Source of the DNA: Wuchereria bancrofti
Taxonomy: Eukaryota; Nematoda; Chromadorea; Rhabditida; Onchocercidae
Direction: 5' to 3'
NCBI GenBank assembly: GCA_005281725.1
Contig: SSBO01000012.1
Span: 585,651-649,650 of the forward strand
Length of the DNA stretch: 64,000 nucleotides
The notes beneath the pieces are model-generated. The model did no database searches. It was not told where the DNA came from and saw only the letters and a program-made list of their open reading frames with translations. A program made the translations under genes and the position numbers. The first letter of the stretch is position 1. Each line of letters begins with the position of its first letter. This document shows, piece by piece, positions 11,148 through 23,330 of this stretch.

Positions 11148-14100
11148 TTAAAGTTCTTCCATTCGTCCATATGAATCCAAAATTTTCTTATAAAGCGTCG
11201 AGGCAATAAAACGAGGATACGAATCACGTTGCATTAACGTGTAAATTTGACTTTGAGCTTCATCAAATGTATGTATCGTTGGATGAATCATATTGTTATT
11301 GATTGCTTCCCTAACATTTGAATCAAGTGATACTTCTTTGGCTGATAAAATTGAAATGAAATCTTCATAAATTATTCGTGCCTAAAAAAAAAATACAATA
11401 TAATCATTCAAATATTTACAGTTTATAGCAAAATTTAATATCTAATAGTTTAAATATTTAATAACAAAAAAAAAAAAAGAAACAGTAATAATAGCATTAA
11501 GTTTATTAATATTAATAGTTTAGGTAAGTAATTTCAAAGGAAAAAAAAATTAGTAAATAATTTTTATAATTACGGTTAAAGATTTTTGTTCAATAAATTA
11601 TAATAATAAATGGAATTGTAATAAATAACAAATAAAATTTAATAATTTTATATTATGATATGACTGATTTATCAGTAATCAATTATCTATCTAATCTAAA
11701 TCGAAACCAATTTTTAGTTTTATATTTATTTTTCTGTTTTTTTATTTTTTTAGTTTTATATTGTACATGAACCATAGATTTTCAAATAACAATGCAAATT
11801 ATAATTTGTGTTGTAGAAGCAAATTAAGCAAATAAAAAAAGATTTTTCGTTCTAAAATATAAATCTAGTTCTTTAATATTAAAAAATTATTTAAAAAAAA
11901 ACACACACACAGACAGTTTGTTATATTGAATAGCGCCATAAACCATTTTTAAATTTCTTTTGTAAAAAAAAGTGAAAAGAAAAAAATTTTTTTTTGACTT
12001 TTTGGTTAATTTAAACAATTTTTGTTTAAGTGATTTTTTAGTAAAACATTCTGACAGTTTTACCTTAATATTGTACATAAATTAAACTATAAGTTTACTA
12101 TTACTTTACTACAAAAAAAAAAAAAAATAACAAAATTCATTATTTTATTATACTTAAACGATACTTTTTTTTAACCTCATTTCAAAAATTATTCATCTCT
12201 TTTTTTCTAATTTAAATAGAAACTTTGAAATTGCTGCAAAAAAAAGATATGAAAAATATTAGTTTCAAATATAAATTTTTCCTCAAATTACAAAACTTAT
12301 TTTTAAGCATCTCAAAGAAAGAAAATTATGTAAATTAAATCAGTTCACATCCCATTTATCCTTTTTTTAATGAAAAAAAAAATTCATCAGTTAATTAAAT
12401 TTCTTTTTTTTTTCTTCTATTATTGCTAATATATTTTTGAAATATTTGTTTAATCATTTATTCATTTGTTTTCTTTTTTTTTTTTTAAATTTTCATCGAA
12501 CTAAGAATTAAGTAATAAATTTTTTCTCTTCATATTATTTTTCTTTTTTAGTTGATATGATGTAATTTGAACTGTCAAACTACACTTACTTTAACATATT
12601 TATTTATCAATTAGTATTGGTTAATGATTTCTTAATTACAGTTAAACTAAATATTTCAAATAATTAAACTAAAGTAACATAAATATCAGTAATTTTAATG
12701 GCAAAAAAATTATGCCGCATTTAATATTAATTAATATATATTTATTTATATTTACAAATATATATTAATATCAATAAATTGTTTAAAATAATAAAACTTT
12801 ATTAGCAATATTTAACTAACCTTTTCTGCAATTTTTTTTTGATTTACTTCATGTTTTAGTTCTTCACATGCTTGCCAAAATAAAATATTTTCATCGCTAA
12901 ATTCACCTTTTAAGAATTCAGCAAAATATTTTTGTCCTGCTAAAAAAAACGACAAAAATGTAAAAAAAAAATATAAAATTTTAATTTTAATAAATTAATG
13001 AATGCATTATTTTTAAAAGTTGGAATTTTACATTTTCAATCAATTAATTTTAATTGTTAAAAGACAAAAAAAAAAAGGAAAAATTAATTGACTTTTAACT
13101 ATTTTATTTTATTTGACGTAAGCATTTGTGATAAAAATTCTATTCCATATTTTAAATTTAAATTAAAAATTTCTGAAAATTGTTCTTTTTTAAAGAACTA
13201 TAAAAAATTTTTAGCAGTAGCAACAATTTTCAATTTTTTGCATTAACTAAAGTAATTATTACTGCTAAATTTAAACAAATATCATATGTATATTTATTGA
13301 AAAGAAAAAATTAAAGTACTAAATGATAAGAAACTAAAAGTATGATTGATAACAATAAATGAATATATCAGGCGACAAAAATAAAAATAAATTAGTGATA
13401 ATTTTAAACAAAATTTAATAATTTTTAGCAAAATTATTATTCTAATGGAAAATATTAAATCATATCAAAATGAATTTATAGTTTTAGTGATAAGAATAAT
13501 ATAAAGAAAATCTATAAAATAGCATTTGCTTCTTTTATTTCTTATCAAATACCTATTACCTATTTTAAATATTAAGTATTATTACCTGTTTCAAATAATA
13601 TTTAGTGTAACTGTTTTTTAAATATATTTTAGTTATCTTAAATATTAATTACAATTATTTGTTTCAAATATCAATTACTTACTTTTATTTGTTTTTGTAA
13701 TATCAATTACAAATGAACTATGTGAAATATATTTTTGTTTTCATACTTTTGATTGAAAATATTAATTTTACTTTTGTTTTTGTTTTTTTTTTTTTTTACT
13801 TAAAATATTAATTTTTTAAAAATTTTTTATAATTTTATTGTTGCATGTGAGTTTTTTTTAGCAAATTTTTTATTCAAAAAATATTTTAAAAAAAAGGAAA
13901 TTTGCTTAGTTAGTTGAAAAAGATTTGAAAATTTAAATTAACGAAAGAAAGTGAAACATACATCTATGTTTCATAAGGCAATCGAAAGATGTTCTCCATG
14001 CGCATACTTCCTCGAATGGTACTCTACAAATAATACAATAAATCAACATAGTTACTCAACAAATAACACAATAAATAAACATAGTTACTCAACAAATAAA

Positions 14101-17100
14101 ACAATAAATCAACATAATGCTCTGCAAATAATTTTTTTACAAAAAAAAACATAATTGCTCTACAAATAATAACAGTAAATAAACATAATTTGCACTAAAA
14201 ATAACAATGAATTAACGTGGAATATCTCATTTTTTTAATGTTTACTATTAAACAATAAAATTTGAAACTAAAAATGGAAAAAATTAGTAACCAAAAATAG
14301 TGAATAGAAAATTATAATAGACCAAAATTTAGTAAGAAAGCAAACAAATGTTTAGGTAAATAATTGATGAGTGAATCTATATATATTGCCAGAAATATAC
14401 TTATAATGAAGTTTACAAAATTGAAATTAATAAGTAAACATTTAAATTCGTAATTTATGTGTATGCATATGTAATAGAAAGTGTAAAATAATTCGATACA
14501 AAGATGTAAAAATGAAATATTAATTTATATTTTATTACTTATAGGAATTAAACGTTAAATTGATTAAATAATCAAATAGACAAAATAATGTTTATATTTT
14601 TTTCCCCAAATATATTCATTTGAGAGAGAATGAAAGGAAAAAAAACGAAATAAATAAATAATTTTTTATTATTATAAATTTTTACCTTTCTAATTCATAT
14701 TTTTATTGTTTTTAATTTAATTTCGATTTTTTCATTTTTATTTTCTCTTTGAAATATAATATAAAATTATTTAGTTCTGCTATATAAATTATACATATTT
14801 GATAGTTTGTTAAGTATAAGTGAATATTAAACATAATTTTTAAAATTTTTTTTTTTTTTTGAAATATAAAATTCTTTAATTTTGCCACATAAATTTTATA
14901 TGTAATTGAGAATTTGCTAAGTTTAAGTAAATATGAAATATAATTTCTTCTTTTAACTAAAATATGATGGAGGGAAGGATAAGGATTACGTAAGTGAAAG
15001 TCGTCGAGTAGATAACGTAGTTATTGAATGAGTACTATTGCAAACAATTGTAAGACTACAAATCGGAATCACAAATTGATTTATTCGTCTGTCTCTATTT
15101 GATGACAAATTCCATTCTTATTTAAATATTTAAAATAAGGCTAAAGTGAAATTAAAATAAAATATAGGGAATATATTTGTAATCAATTAATAATAATTTT
15201 CTTTTTAAAGAAAAATAATTGAGTTATATTTTATAATGTATAAAAAATATTTTTAAATTTAATAATTTTTTAATTTACATCGCTCAATCGTCTGCTTTTT
15301 TTTTGAAATTAGTAAACTTCAAATTATAAAATTTAAAAAAGAAAAAGACTTTTTTTGTTTTTGTTATTTTTGATATGAATGAAATAACTGAAAGAAAAAA
15401 AAAAGAGAAGGAAAAAGGGATGAAAAAAAGGGTTGTAAAAATAATTTCTTTATACAATTTAGTTTTCAAAAAAAAAAAAAAATTAGAGTAGAAAGAAAAA
15501 AAAGAAAATAAATAAAACTTACTTTTCAGTGATATTAACAGTTGATAATTCTTCAACATTTATTTTATCATCATTCTGTGCTGGCAAGCTAAAATAATTA
15601 ATGAGTATTATTAAGTATCAAATTTAAATATGCAAATTATTATTTTATTAAGTATAAAAGAAATCCCATATTTTATATACGATTTTATATTTTAATATTT
15701 TGCATCCATCTTATAAATAAAACTTACTTACTTACTTACTTATACCTATACTTTATGTATGATTTTGCACTTATTGTTTTACATATTATCTTAATACTTT
15801 ATTTTTCACGAATTATAAAGTGCAAATAATAAAATATTAATAGCATTTATAAAATAGCATATCAAACAGAAGTTTAATACAAATTTGCAAATTTTTTTTA
15901 AACATTTATTTGAAATGCTTAGTCTAAATAATATATCAAAGTTATGGTACTTTTTTTTTTTGTTCTTTTATTATATTTTGTTGAAATAAATAAGAAAAAG
16001 TTATTCGTATTCTCAATAAAATTATATTTATTAGAAGTTATATTGTATATTTTATCAAATTATTTCAAGCTTTGAAAAAAATAATATTGATAAAACAGAT
16101 TTGTAAATGGATGATAATTACTAATCATCTTTTTTTCTTTTTTGAATTCTATTATTTCTCAGAATTTTAATCTTTTAATTTTAAAATAAATTATATATTT
16201 GGAACTGTTTTTTTGATGAGTATTAGTGATAAAGTAATATTAAATAAATAGTTTCCATCAAACAGGAAAAAATAATATTTTTAGATTTTTTTTCTGTTTC
16301 AAATAGATTATTCTTTCTTTTATTTTATAGTTGTGTTTTTTTTTTTTAAATTGCAGAAATTTTAAATGATAGGATTAAGTTTCAAACGATCATACTAAAT
16401 GACAAATTTGTCTTAAAATACAATATGATAAGTTATCAGTTAATATTCCAATTTAAAAATTAGAGTGCTATAAATATTAAAATTTCTTAATTTATTACTA
16501 TGTGTTAGATGAGTTCTTATTTTTTCTTTTGATACTTAAAAGAAGAAAAAAGAGAAAAAAGTTATTGATTTTTTAGAGAAATCTTTGAACTAAATATATC
16601 ATTTAATTAATTTATCAATTAATCAAACAATCAGTCGGTGAATTTGAACATTTTATAAAATAATTTTATAATTCTTTTCCATTCTTTTTTTATTTCAGTT
16701 TCAAATAATGAAAATTATAAAACATTTATCAATGGAGAAACTTTTAAAAATATTTTAAACAAATAAACATCACTGAGTTCTTCTTTATTACTTACTATTA
16801 CATTACATATATTTTATAATTGTTAATATTAAAATTAAATTTTAAAAATGGAACAAAATTTATATTTAATAAATATTCAAATAATAAAAAACCAAAAATT
16901 GAAAGGGTAAAAGAAGAAGAAAAAAAAAGGGAATGCGCACAAAGATGAGATTGAAAAAGTGTTGTGGAAACAAATTTAATTCCTTAATTACTTCATTTCA
17001 TTCTACTTTTTTCAAAACTTTGTCACCAAATAATGTCTTTATTGTGTTGACATATTTGCAAAATCTGAAAAAAATTAAACAATTGATACTATTACTGAAT

Positions 17101-20100
17101 TATATTTAAGTGTTATTATCATATTATTCAATGATAAATTAACAATTATTGTTATTTATTTCGAATTTTTTTTTTTGATAAATTATTGAATAAAATAATG
17201 AAAAGTTGAGAAAAAAATTTTTTCATTTGTTTTATTTTCTTTTCAAACTTTTTCCCACGAACATTTTTCACATACTACAAAAAAAAAAAAAGAAAAATAT
17301 TATTCATTTTTCATTAACTATTAAAGCATTTTGTATTGAATGAATGAAAATTCTTCCCATATACCTTTTAAATTTCAATATTTAATTATCCCATACTTAT
17401 TTTATTCTTTGATATATATGTTTGAGTATTAGAATGTTAAAAAGGCATTTAAATATTTGATTATTGTATTGTCGCACCTTTTTTTTTTTTCTTCTTTTTT
17501 GCCATTTTTTTCTTTCTTAATTTATTGAATGAATAAATCCCTTAAGAAAATGCTATTTGAGAAAGTTTCGCATTTCATTTAAGAGCTATATGAAATGATA
17601 GAAATCAATAGTGCTATGGTAACCATTTGATAGATGAAAAGGTATAATAGATTTTAATACATAATATGATATCATAATAGCATATAAAAAAATTTAATTA
17701 ACTAATAAATTGTGACAAATTTAATTATTAAAAGGTAATAATTTACATATTATGTAATAATATGCTTATTGCATAGCAATTACGTAAAAAATTTTTCAAA
17801 TTCAATTAACCAAATGTCATTTATTGATAATTTGATAACATAGTCGTCATATATTATCAATGTTATCAAAATAATTTATGCTAAATTATTCGATATCATT
17901 TATTAATAATTTGATTACACATATCATAAGACTATCAGAAGTGATTAATTTTGTAATATTCAACGCCATTAATGATTTGATCATTAACATCATAGATCGT
18001 CAGAGTAATTTATCTGTGATAAAGACTATTATTTGTTGATAATTTAATAACATACATCATAGATTATCAGAGTAATTTATTTTGTGATTAAATTTATTTC
18101 CTAATTATTAATTCTTTACGGTACTAACAAATTTTAACTGTTTAAAATTTGGAAGTAATGCAAAAAAAAAAGCGAGAAAATGAAAAAACTAACTGTGCCT
18201 TCAAATTGTTTAAATAAAAAATTAATTAAATATAAAAATTAAAAAAAATATTGACTAATAGGTATAAAAAATAAAAGAAATCATTGAAAAATGCAAATAA
18301 TAGAAAAAGATATGTAAAATTCAATTGTAAATTTTAACAGCTATCTAGAATTAATTCGAAATTCTAATTTTGTAAATGCGAACATTAGAAAAAGAGTTTT
18401 TTCGTCTTTTTTTTGGAGAAAGGACATTAAAAATTAAATTAAATTTAAATTTTTGCATAAATTATAGGTTCACTATCTGAAATCACATCAAAATTTAAAT
18501 ATACCAAAAAATTCAATTTTTTACAAAAATACAGGAAGTGATATTTTTTGAAACAAAAAAAAAAAAGATATTACCTAATTTAGTATGAATTGCAATAATT
18601 AAAATCAAATAAATAAAATATGATGCAAGTGATGTAGCACTAAATTGCAGGTTGATTGACTTGCATTTGCATGCTATTAAAATGAAATGCAAGTTTGTAA
18701 TATTGCACATTACACAATAGCAATAGATTTATATGCATATATTCGCAATATTTATTGTAATAATTAGGGTAATAATTATGTTCGAAGCATGCATTTTTAA
18801 TAAATTATTTTGGGAAAGTGTAAAAAATGCATAAGCATTTATGGTACTATTATCAGTGATAATTATTATCAGTCTATCATAATCATTATTACATGCGTAT
18901 ATAAGTAATTAATTATTCACAAAATTACTTCAATTATTCATTCAATAAGTACTATTTGTAGTAATTGATCCAATGTTTACTTACTTAATTAGCAAACGAA
19001 TAATCTAGTAGTTCTCATGAATAAAAATAGCATTACTGTGATAATTTATAATCACTATTCGAATATCATTATTAGCATTATTATTATGTTAATCGCTATT
19101 ATTACTGTTATTTCTGTTATTATTACTATTATTATCACTATTATTGTTATTATTACTATTAATATTATTATTGCTCCTATTATTATTATTACTATTGTTA
19201 GCAATTATTAATAAAACTGCTATAGAGATTATCACTATTATTGTTATTATTACTATTAGTATTATTATTGCTCCTATTATTATTATTATTATTACTATTG
19301 TTAGCAATTATTAATAAAACTGCTGTAGAGATTATCACTATCAACTGATCGTAATCATCATTTAGTAACATCCATGAATATGTCATAAAGTTATTAAAAT
19401 TTTTGAAAAATCATAAAAAAATATCCTATCCATTTGTCTTATTTATTATTATTCTTTAGGATTGCTTAGTAATTTATGATTTCTCCCAAATAATTATCCC
19501 AATTAAAATGACACAATAATATTATCTGTGAAATAAACTGGTAATATTTACTTTTCTTAATAGATAACCAATTAAATTGCTAACAATCAATGGAAAATTA
19601 AAATTAATTTTTAATGCGATCCTTTCATTTTCTCTTTTCCTTTTTTTAATTAGAAAAATGAAAGTATGATATGATTTAAGACTTTTTTTTATTTCACCTA
19701 TTAAAAAAAAACAACAAGTCTGAGTGATAAGACCGAATATTTCATATTGATAATTAGTTATATATTTTTTCTGATAAATTTTTCAAAAACTTTTCTCAGT
19801 ATTTACAATAATTCATTTTTCAAATTTAAACATTGAAATTTATAGTGCAATTTCATTCTACATCATTCATGTATAACTAATAGCTCTGATCTTTTATTTA
19901 TTAAGTACAAATTAATAACTCTGATCTGATTAATTTTCATTAATCATAAAACAACATATTATATGTTAATTAGTATTCATGAATAATATTTAATTAAATA
20001 ATTAAGTAAATACTTATGCATTTAATCTTTATACTAAAATAAATTAAATTTGTCATTTAAAACGAACACTATATTTCTAATGACATAGAAAAATTAATTA

Positions 20101-20215
20101 ATTAATTAATTAAAAATGTAATTATATAATATCAGATAAAAGTAAATTTATACAGCACTTACCTTTGATTATTTCCTATGGAAGGGCAATTGCATGGAAG
20201 AAGTTTCATCAACAT
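11148..20215 (-). CDS. R4-like RGS-domain protein (GTPase-activating protein for G-alpha), complete
   Basis: Regulator of G-protein signalling: speeds GTP hydrolysis by heterotrimeric G-alpha subunits at the plasma membrane. Five minus-strand coding exons, 20163-20215, 15523-15588, 13962-14023, 12821-12939 and 11148-11381, join in phase to 534 nt (177 aa plus stop). The RGS domain covers residues about 41-165. Diagnostic pieces are FAEFLKGEFSDENILFWQAC, EELK, ARIIYEDFISILS, KEVSLDSNVRE and MQRDSYPRF. The G-alpha-contacting Asn of SDEN, the Asn in INNNM and the Asp and Arg of RDSYPRF are present, so GAP activity is predicted. The short N-terminus MLMKLLPCNCP resembles the amphipathic, Cys-containing (palmitoylatable) tails of small RGS proteins. 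A TAA lies in frame ten codons upstream of the ATG. It resembles C. elegans rgs-1/rgs-2-type proteins, but orthology is not resolved. Introns of up to 4.6 kb are long for a 177-residue protein. Confidence 0.93.
11382..12820 (-). other. RGS intron 4
   Basis: Phase 0 intron (GTTAGT donor, TTTTTTAG acceptor) of AT-rich, homopolymer-rich DNA; nothing else seen. Confidence 0.7.
12940..13961 (-). other. RGS intron 3
   Basis: Phase 1 intron, GTATGT donor and TTTTTTTAG acceptor. A degenerate 'TATTACCTATTTTAAATATTAAG'-like word recurs between 13540 and 13700. No gene seen. Confidence 0.7.
13990..14215. repeat. Minisatellite of about 34 bp spanning the RGS exon 3 acceptor
   Basis: About five to six imperfect copies built on CTCWACAAATAAYACAATAA and AWCAACATAGTTA. 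The first copy overlaps the beginning of RGS exon 3 (acceptor at 14024-14025 on the minus strand), and later copies carry acceptor-like TTATTTGYAG on the minus strand. Confidence 0.85.
14216..15522 (-). other. RGS intron 2 remainder
   Basis: AT-rich, with a less AT-rich island at about 14970-15110 (GATGGAGGGAAGG, GTCGTCGAGTAG) that shows no splice-consistent exon in either strand. Purpose unknown; it could be regulatory. Confidence 0.5.
17815..18092. repeat. Degenerate minisatellite, period about 75-80 bp
   Basis: Three to four diverged copies built on ATTTRTTGATAATTTGATAACAT, CATCATAGATYRTCAGA and GTAATTTAT, inside RGS intron 1. Confidence 0.6.
19131..19345. repeat. Tandem duplication of about 100 bp in ATT-rich DNA
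   Basis: Two close copies of a unit running from ATCACTATTATTGTTATTAT to AATAAAACTGCTRTAGAG. The Ile/Asn-rich ORFs across it on both strands are repeat translations. Confidence 0.85.
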
Positions 20216-20589
20216 TTGTGCTATCGATTGTGACAGCTTGAATTAGATATTGTATATACGTAAATTATAATATTCCAGCGTAAATCACGTATCACGTGTA
20301 TATCTTGTTGTAATTACTTATTTCTAATCGTAACACTTCCTTATCACTGAGATGATACACATCTGCTAATAATAAATAAATATGCATTTTGGTTAATAAT
20401 TTGTTTTTTTTCTTTTTTTTTTGTGATATACGATTATATATTATATACCAAACGTTATTGTTACTGTTACTTCTATTGTTGTTGTTGTTGTTGTTGTTGT
20501 TGTCGTAACAATAGCAATAACAACAACAATAGTAATAATAAATAATAATAATAGTAGCAAAAACAACAATAATGACACGAAATAATAAG
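20216..20589 (-). promoter_or_regulatory. RGS 5' flank with (GTT)n/(AAC)n inverted repeat
   Basis: Immediately upstream of the RGS start codon. A GTT run at about 20474-20504 is followed by AAC/AAT runs to about 20560, which could fold into an imperfect hairpin. Whether the 5'UTR begins here is not determined. Confidence 0.35.
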
Positions 20590-21255
20590 TAATATTAATA
20601 GATGTCCTCAAACAAGCCAATGATTAGTCGTCACGATATGATATTGGGATGCTTTTCTGGCTCATAATGGAATTAGGCTAGGATATGCATGTATGTATGT
20701 GTGGGTGGCCTATAGCACTGAATAGTCTTGGCCAATAAAGAAATGAGAACATAGAGGATGAGAATTATAAAATAAGCCTATAAGGCTTTATAACAACAGC
20801 TAACACATAATACATACATACAAACATACATTCACATACATATACATACACATACACACATACATATATGTGTATAATGATAAAGAGTTATTCTGTTATT
20901 GCAAACTAGCCTTATTCTATTTGCTATTGCCTTTAAGGCCTGATATACATACATGTGTGTGTATGTCTGTGTATGTGTGTGTATGTAATGGTTGCTTAGG
21001 CCAATGTTCACAGGTCGACATTTCACATTCCTAAAGAGTTTTAGGCATGTTACTGACAATTTCTATTAGCTTAGTTAGCTTAGGAGAGTAAAGAGACACT
21101 CTTATGTTAACATATGTGACACTGCTACAAATGATAATAAAAATGTATGAATGTGTATGTATGCATGTATGTATGTGTGTATGTATCACATACATATCTA
21201 TGTAAAATGCCCTTAAGGCTTATTAAAAGAAGCAATTTATACACTTTAAAATTAT
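20590..21255. other. Less AT-rich island with TACA/TGTA repeats
   Basis: Upstream of the RGS gene. It contains recurrent AGGCC/GGCCT-type words (TTTAAGGCCTG, GGTGGCCTATAG, TTGGCCAATAAAG, CTTAGGCCAATG) between (CATA)n and (TGTA)n runs. It may be an old mobile-element fragment or promoter region; no coding capacity or terminal repeats could be defined. Confidence 0.35.
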
Positions 21256-22904
21256 TGAGAATTAGCAAAAGAAATCAAAAAGTTCTATTTACTTCATAAT
21301 TAATTTTCTTATCTTTTTCATTCCTTCCTTCTAATATCTTTAAAAATTTTCTCTTTCTTTATTTCACTCTTTCTCCTTCTCTCTCTCTCTGTCTCTTTCT
21401 TACTTTATTTTTATTTTTCTTATTAAAAAGAAAAAAGTAATGTTTAACTATTATTAAAATGATAGCTTAACTGTTAAATGATAGGTTAACTCTCTTCTTA
21501 CCTTTTTCTCGTCCTATCTGTCTCTCTCTCTCTCTCTTCCCACTTATTATTTCATTTCTCTTTGAATACATTTACGATAAGCTGTAATTTAACAAAAAAA
21601 AAAAGAAAAAAAAACGAAAGAATTAAAAGAAAAAAAAAATTGTGAAATAATTTTAGGAAAAAGTACTCACATTTAATTTTTTTTCTTTTCTTTTTTTGTT
21701 ATTTCCATTTTTTATTTTATGAGAAAAATTATTTCCTTTTAAAATTTCATTTACATTTTTCAAGTTTAAATCTTTTAACAAACAGCAATTTAAAGTTTAA
21801 AAGCTCGGAATTCATTTTCTTCCTTTTTCTTTTCTTTTTTAACCATTAATGAATGTAATTCATTAATGAGTAATAATATTATTTCTAATCAGATTCATAT
21901 GGATAAAATTAATGTTAAAAGAAATTAAAAATTAAAATTTGAATAGAATTTCAAAAAAAAAAGGAGAAAGAAAGACAAAAATGATACAAATGTAATCTTT
22001 TCTTTAAAAAAAAAAAATTTATGAAAAATTTTTTCATCAAAAATTATTTCACATCCAATTATGCTTATTAGTGTTATTATTCATTGAGCCGTTATTTTTT
22101 AATTTCAAGAATTTTTTTGCAAAAAAAAAAAAATTCTTTTCTATTTCATTCACTTCTTTTAATTTTTGCAAATAAAAAACGCGTTGAATTGTGGAAGGAA
22201 AAAAATAATTTTCACAAAAAAAAAAAAAAAAATGAAATGAAAAGGCTAAAATGATATTATCGTTAATTTTTTAATTTCAATAAAGCTATACTAATAAACG
22301 TACGTGTTTCACGTACGTCTTCATTTAATTATTGTGATACCATTTAGAATTTTACTGCTTAAGGAAATAACATATAAGATTAGCTACTAATAAGAATAAA
22401 AATGACAAAATTTTATTTTTTTGTTTATTTATTAATAATAAAAATTAATTTCAAAAAAAATTACATATCAAAATAATTAACTATTTTTTTTTTCTTTTTT
22501 GAAATTTTTTTCAATTTTTTTGGAATAATTATTGATAATTTGCATATAATCATTCTATTAAATAAAAAGATAATAATTGCATTTATTTTATTAATTTTTG
22601 TTTTTATTAATTATTATTATGACCAGTTTTCTTCTTTTTTCATGCTACTTTTTATTTCATCTAATAGTGTTAAAATTTGATTTCATACTTTTGTCTTATT
22701 ATTATTGTTATTTATCAAACTAAAAATTATTTTCGTGCTATTAGTAAATCAAAAAATTATATTACAATTTTTTGATTTACTAAAGTCTCATTTATTTACT
22801 GTGATACTTTTAAAATTTCATTGTTCAAAAAAATAATCATAGGATGAGCTAATAAGAATAAAAATGGTAAAATTTTGTTTTTTGTTTGTTTATTTTTTTT
22901 TAAT

Positions 22905-23330
22905 TTCTTCTGCAGATAGAAATTGTTTCATTGTTATTTTTTCAACTTTTTTGTGAGTGAGAACTGTTTAACTGTTATTTATTTTTAAAGTTTTTTGCAA
23001 GTAAAAATTGTTTACCTGTTACTTTTTAAGAATTGCTTAATTGTTATTTATTTTTTTGCCTTTTTTGTGAGTGAGAACTGTTTAATTGTTATTTATTTTT
23101 GAAGTTTTTTGTAAGTAAAAATTGTTTACCTGTTACTTTTTAAGAATTGCTTAATTGTTATTTATTTTTTTGCCTTTTTTGAGTAAGAATTGCTTAATTG
23201 TTATTTATTTTTTTGCCTTTTTTGAGTAAGAATTGCTTAATTGTTATTTTTTTAAACTTGTTTTGTAAGAATTGTTAAAATGTTATTTGTTTCTTTTAAC
23301 TTTTTCTGTGAAAAAATATTTACTTGTTTT
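22905..23330. repeat. Minisatellite with higher-order structure (about 50 and 120 bp)
   Basis: Copies of GAATTGCTTAATTGTTATTT and ATTTTTTTGCCTTTTTTG alternate with GTGAGTGAGAACTGTTTAAYTG and GTAAAAATTGTTTACCTGTT blocks. The pair of blocks repeats at about 115-120 bp. Confidence 0.75.

Larger units (their letters stand above)
15589..20162 (-). other. RGS intron 1 (4.6 kb)
   Basis: Phase 2 intron with consensus GTAAGT donor and TATTTTAG acceptor. It contains the degenerate repeats at 17815-18092 and 19131-19345. Large first introns often hold regulatory elements, but no specific site can be named. Confidence 0.7.

Noticed and set aside
19017..19386. Ile-rich and Asn-rich ORFs on opposite strands
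   Set aside because: Repeat translations of ATT/AAT trinucleotides within a tandem duplication.
20590..21255. Possible transposon
   Set aside because: The composition differs from the surroundings, but no terminal inverted repeats, target duplication or transposase-like frame could be defined.
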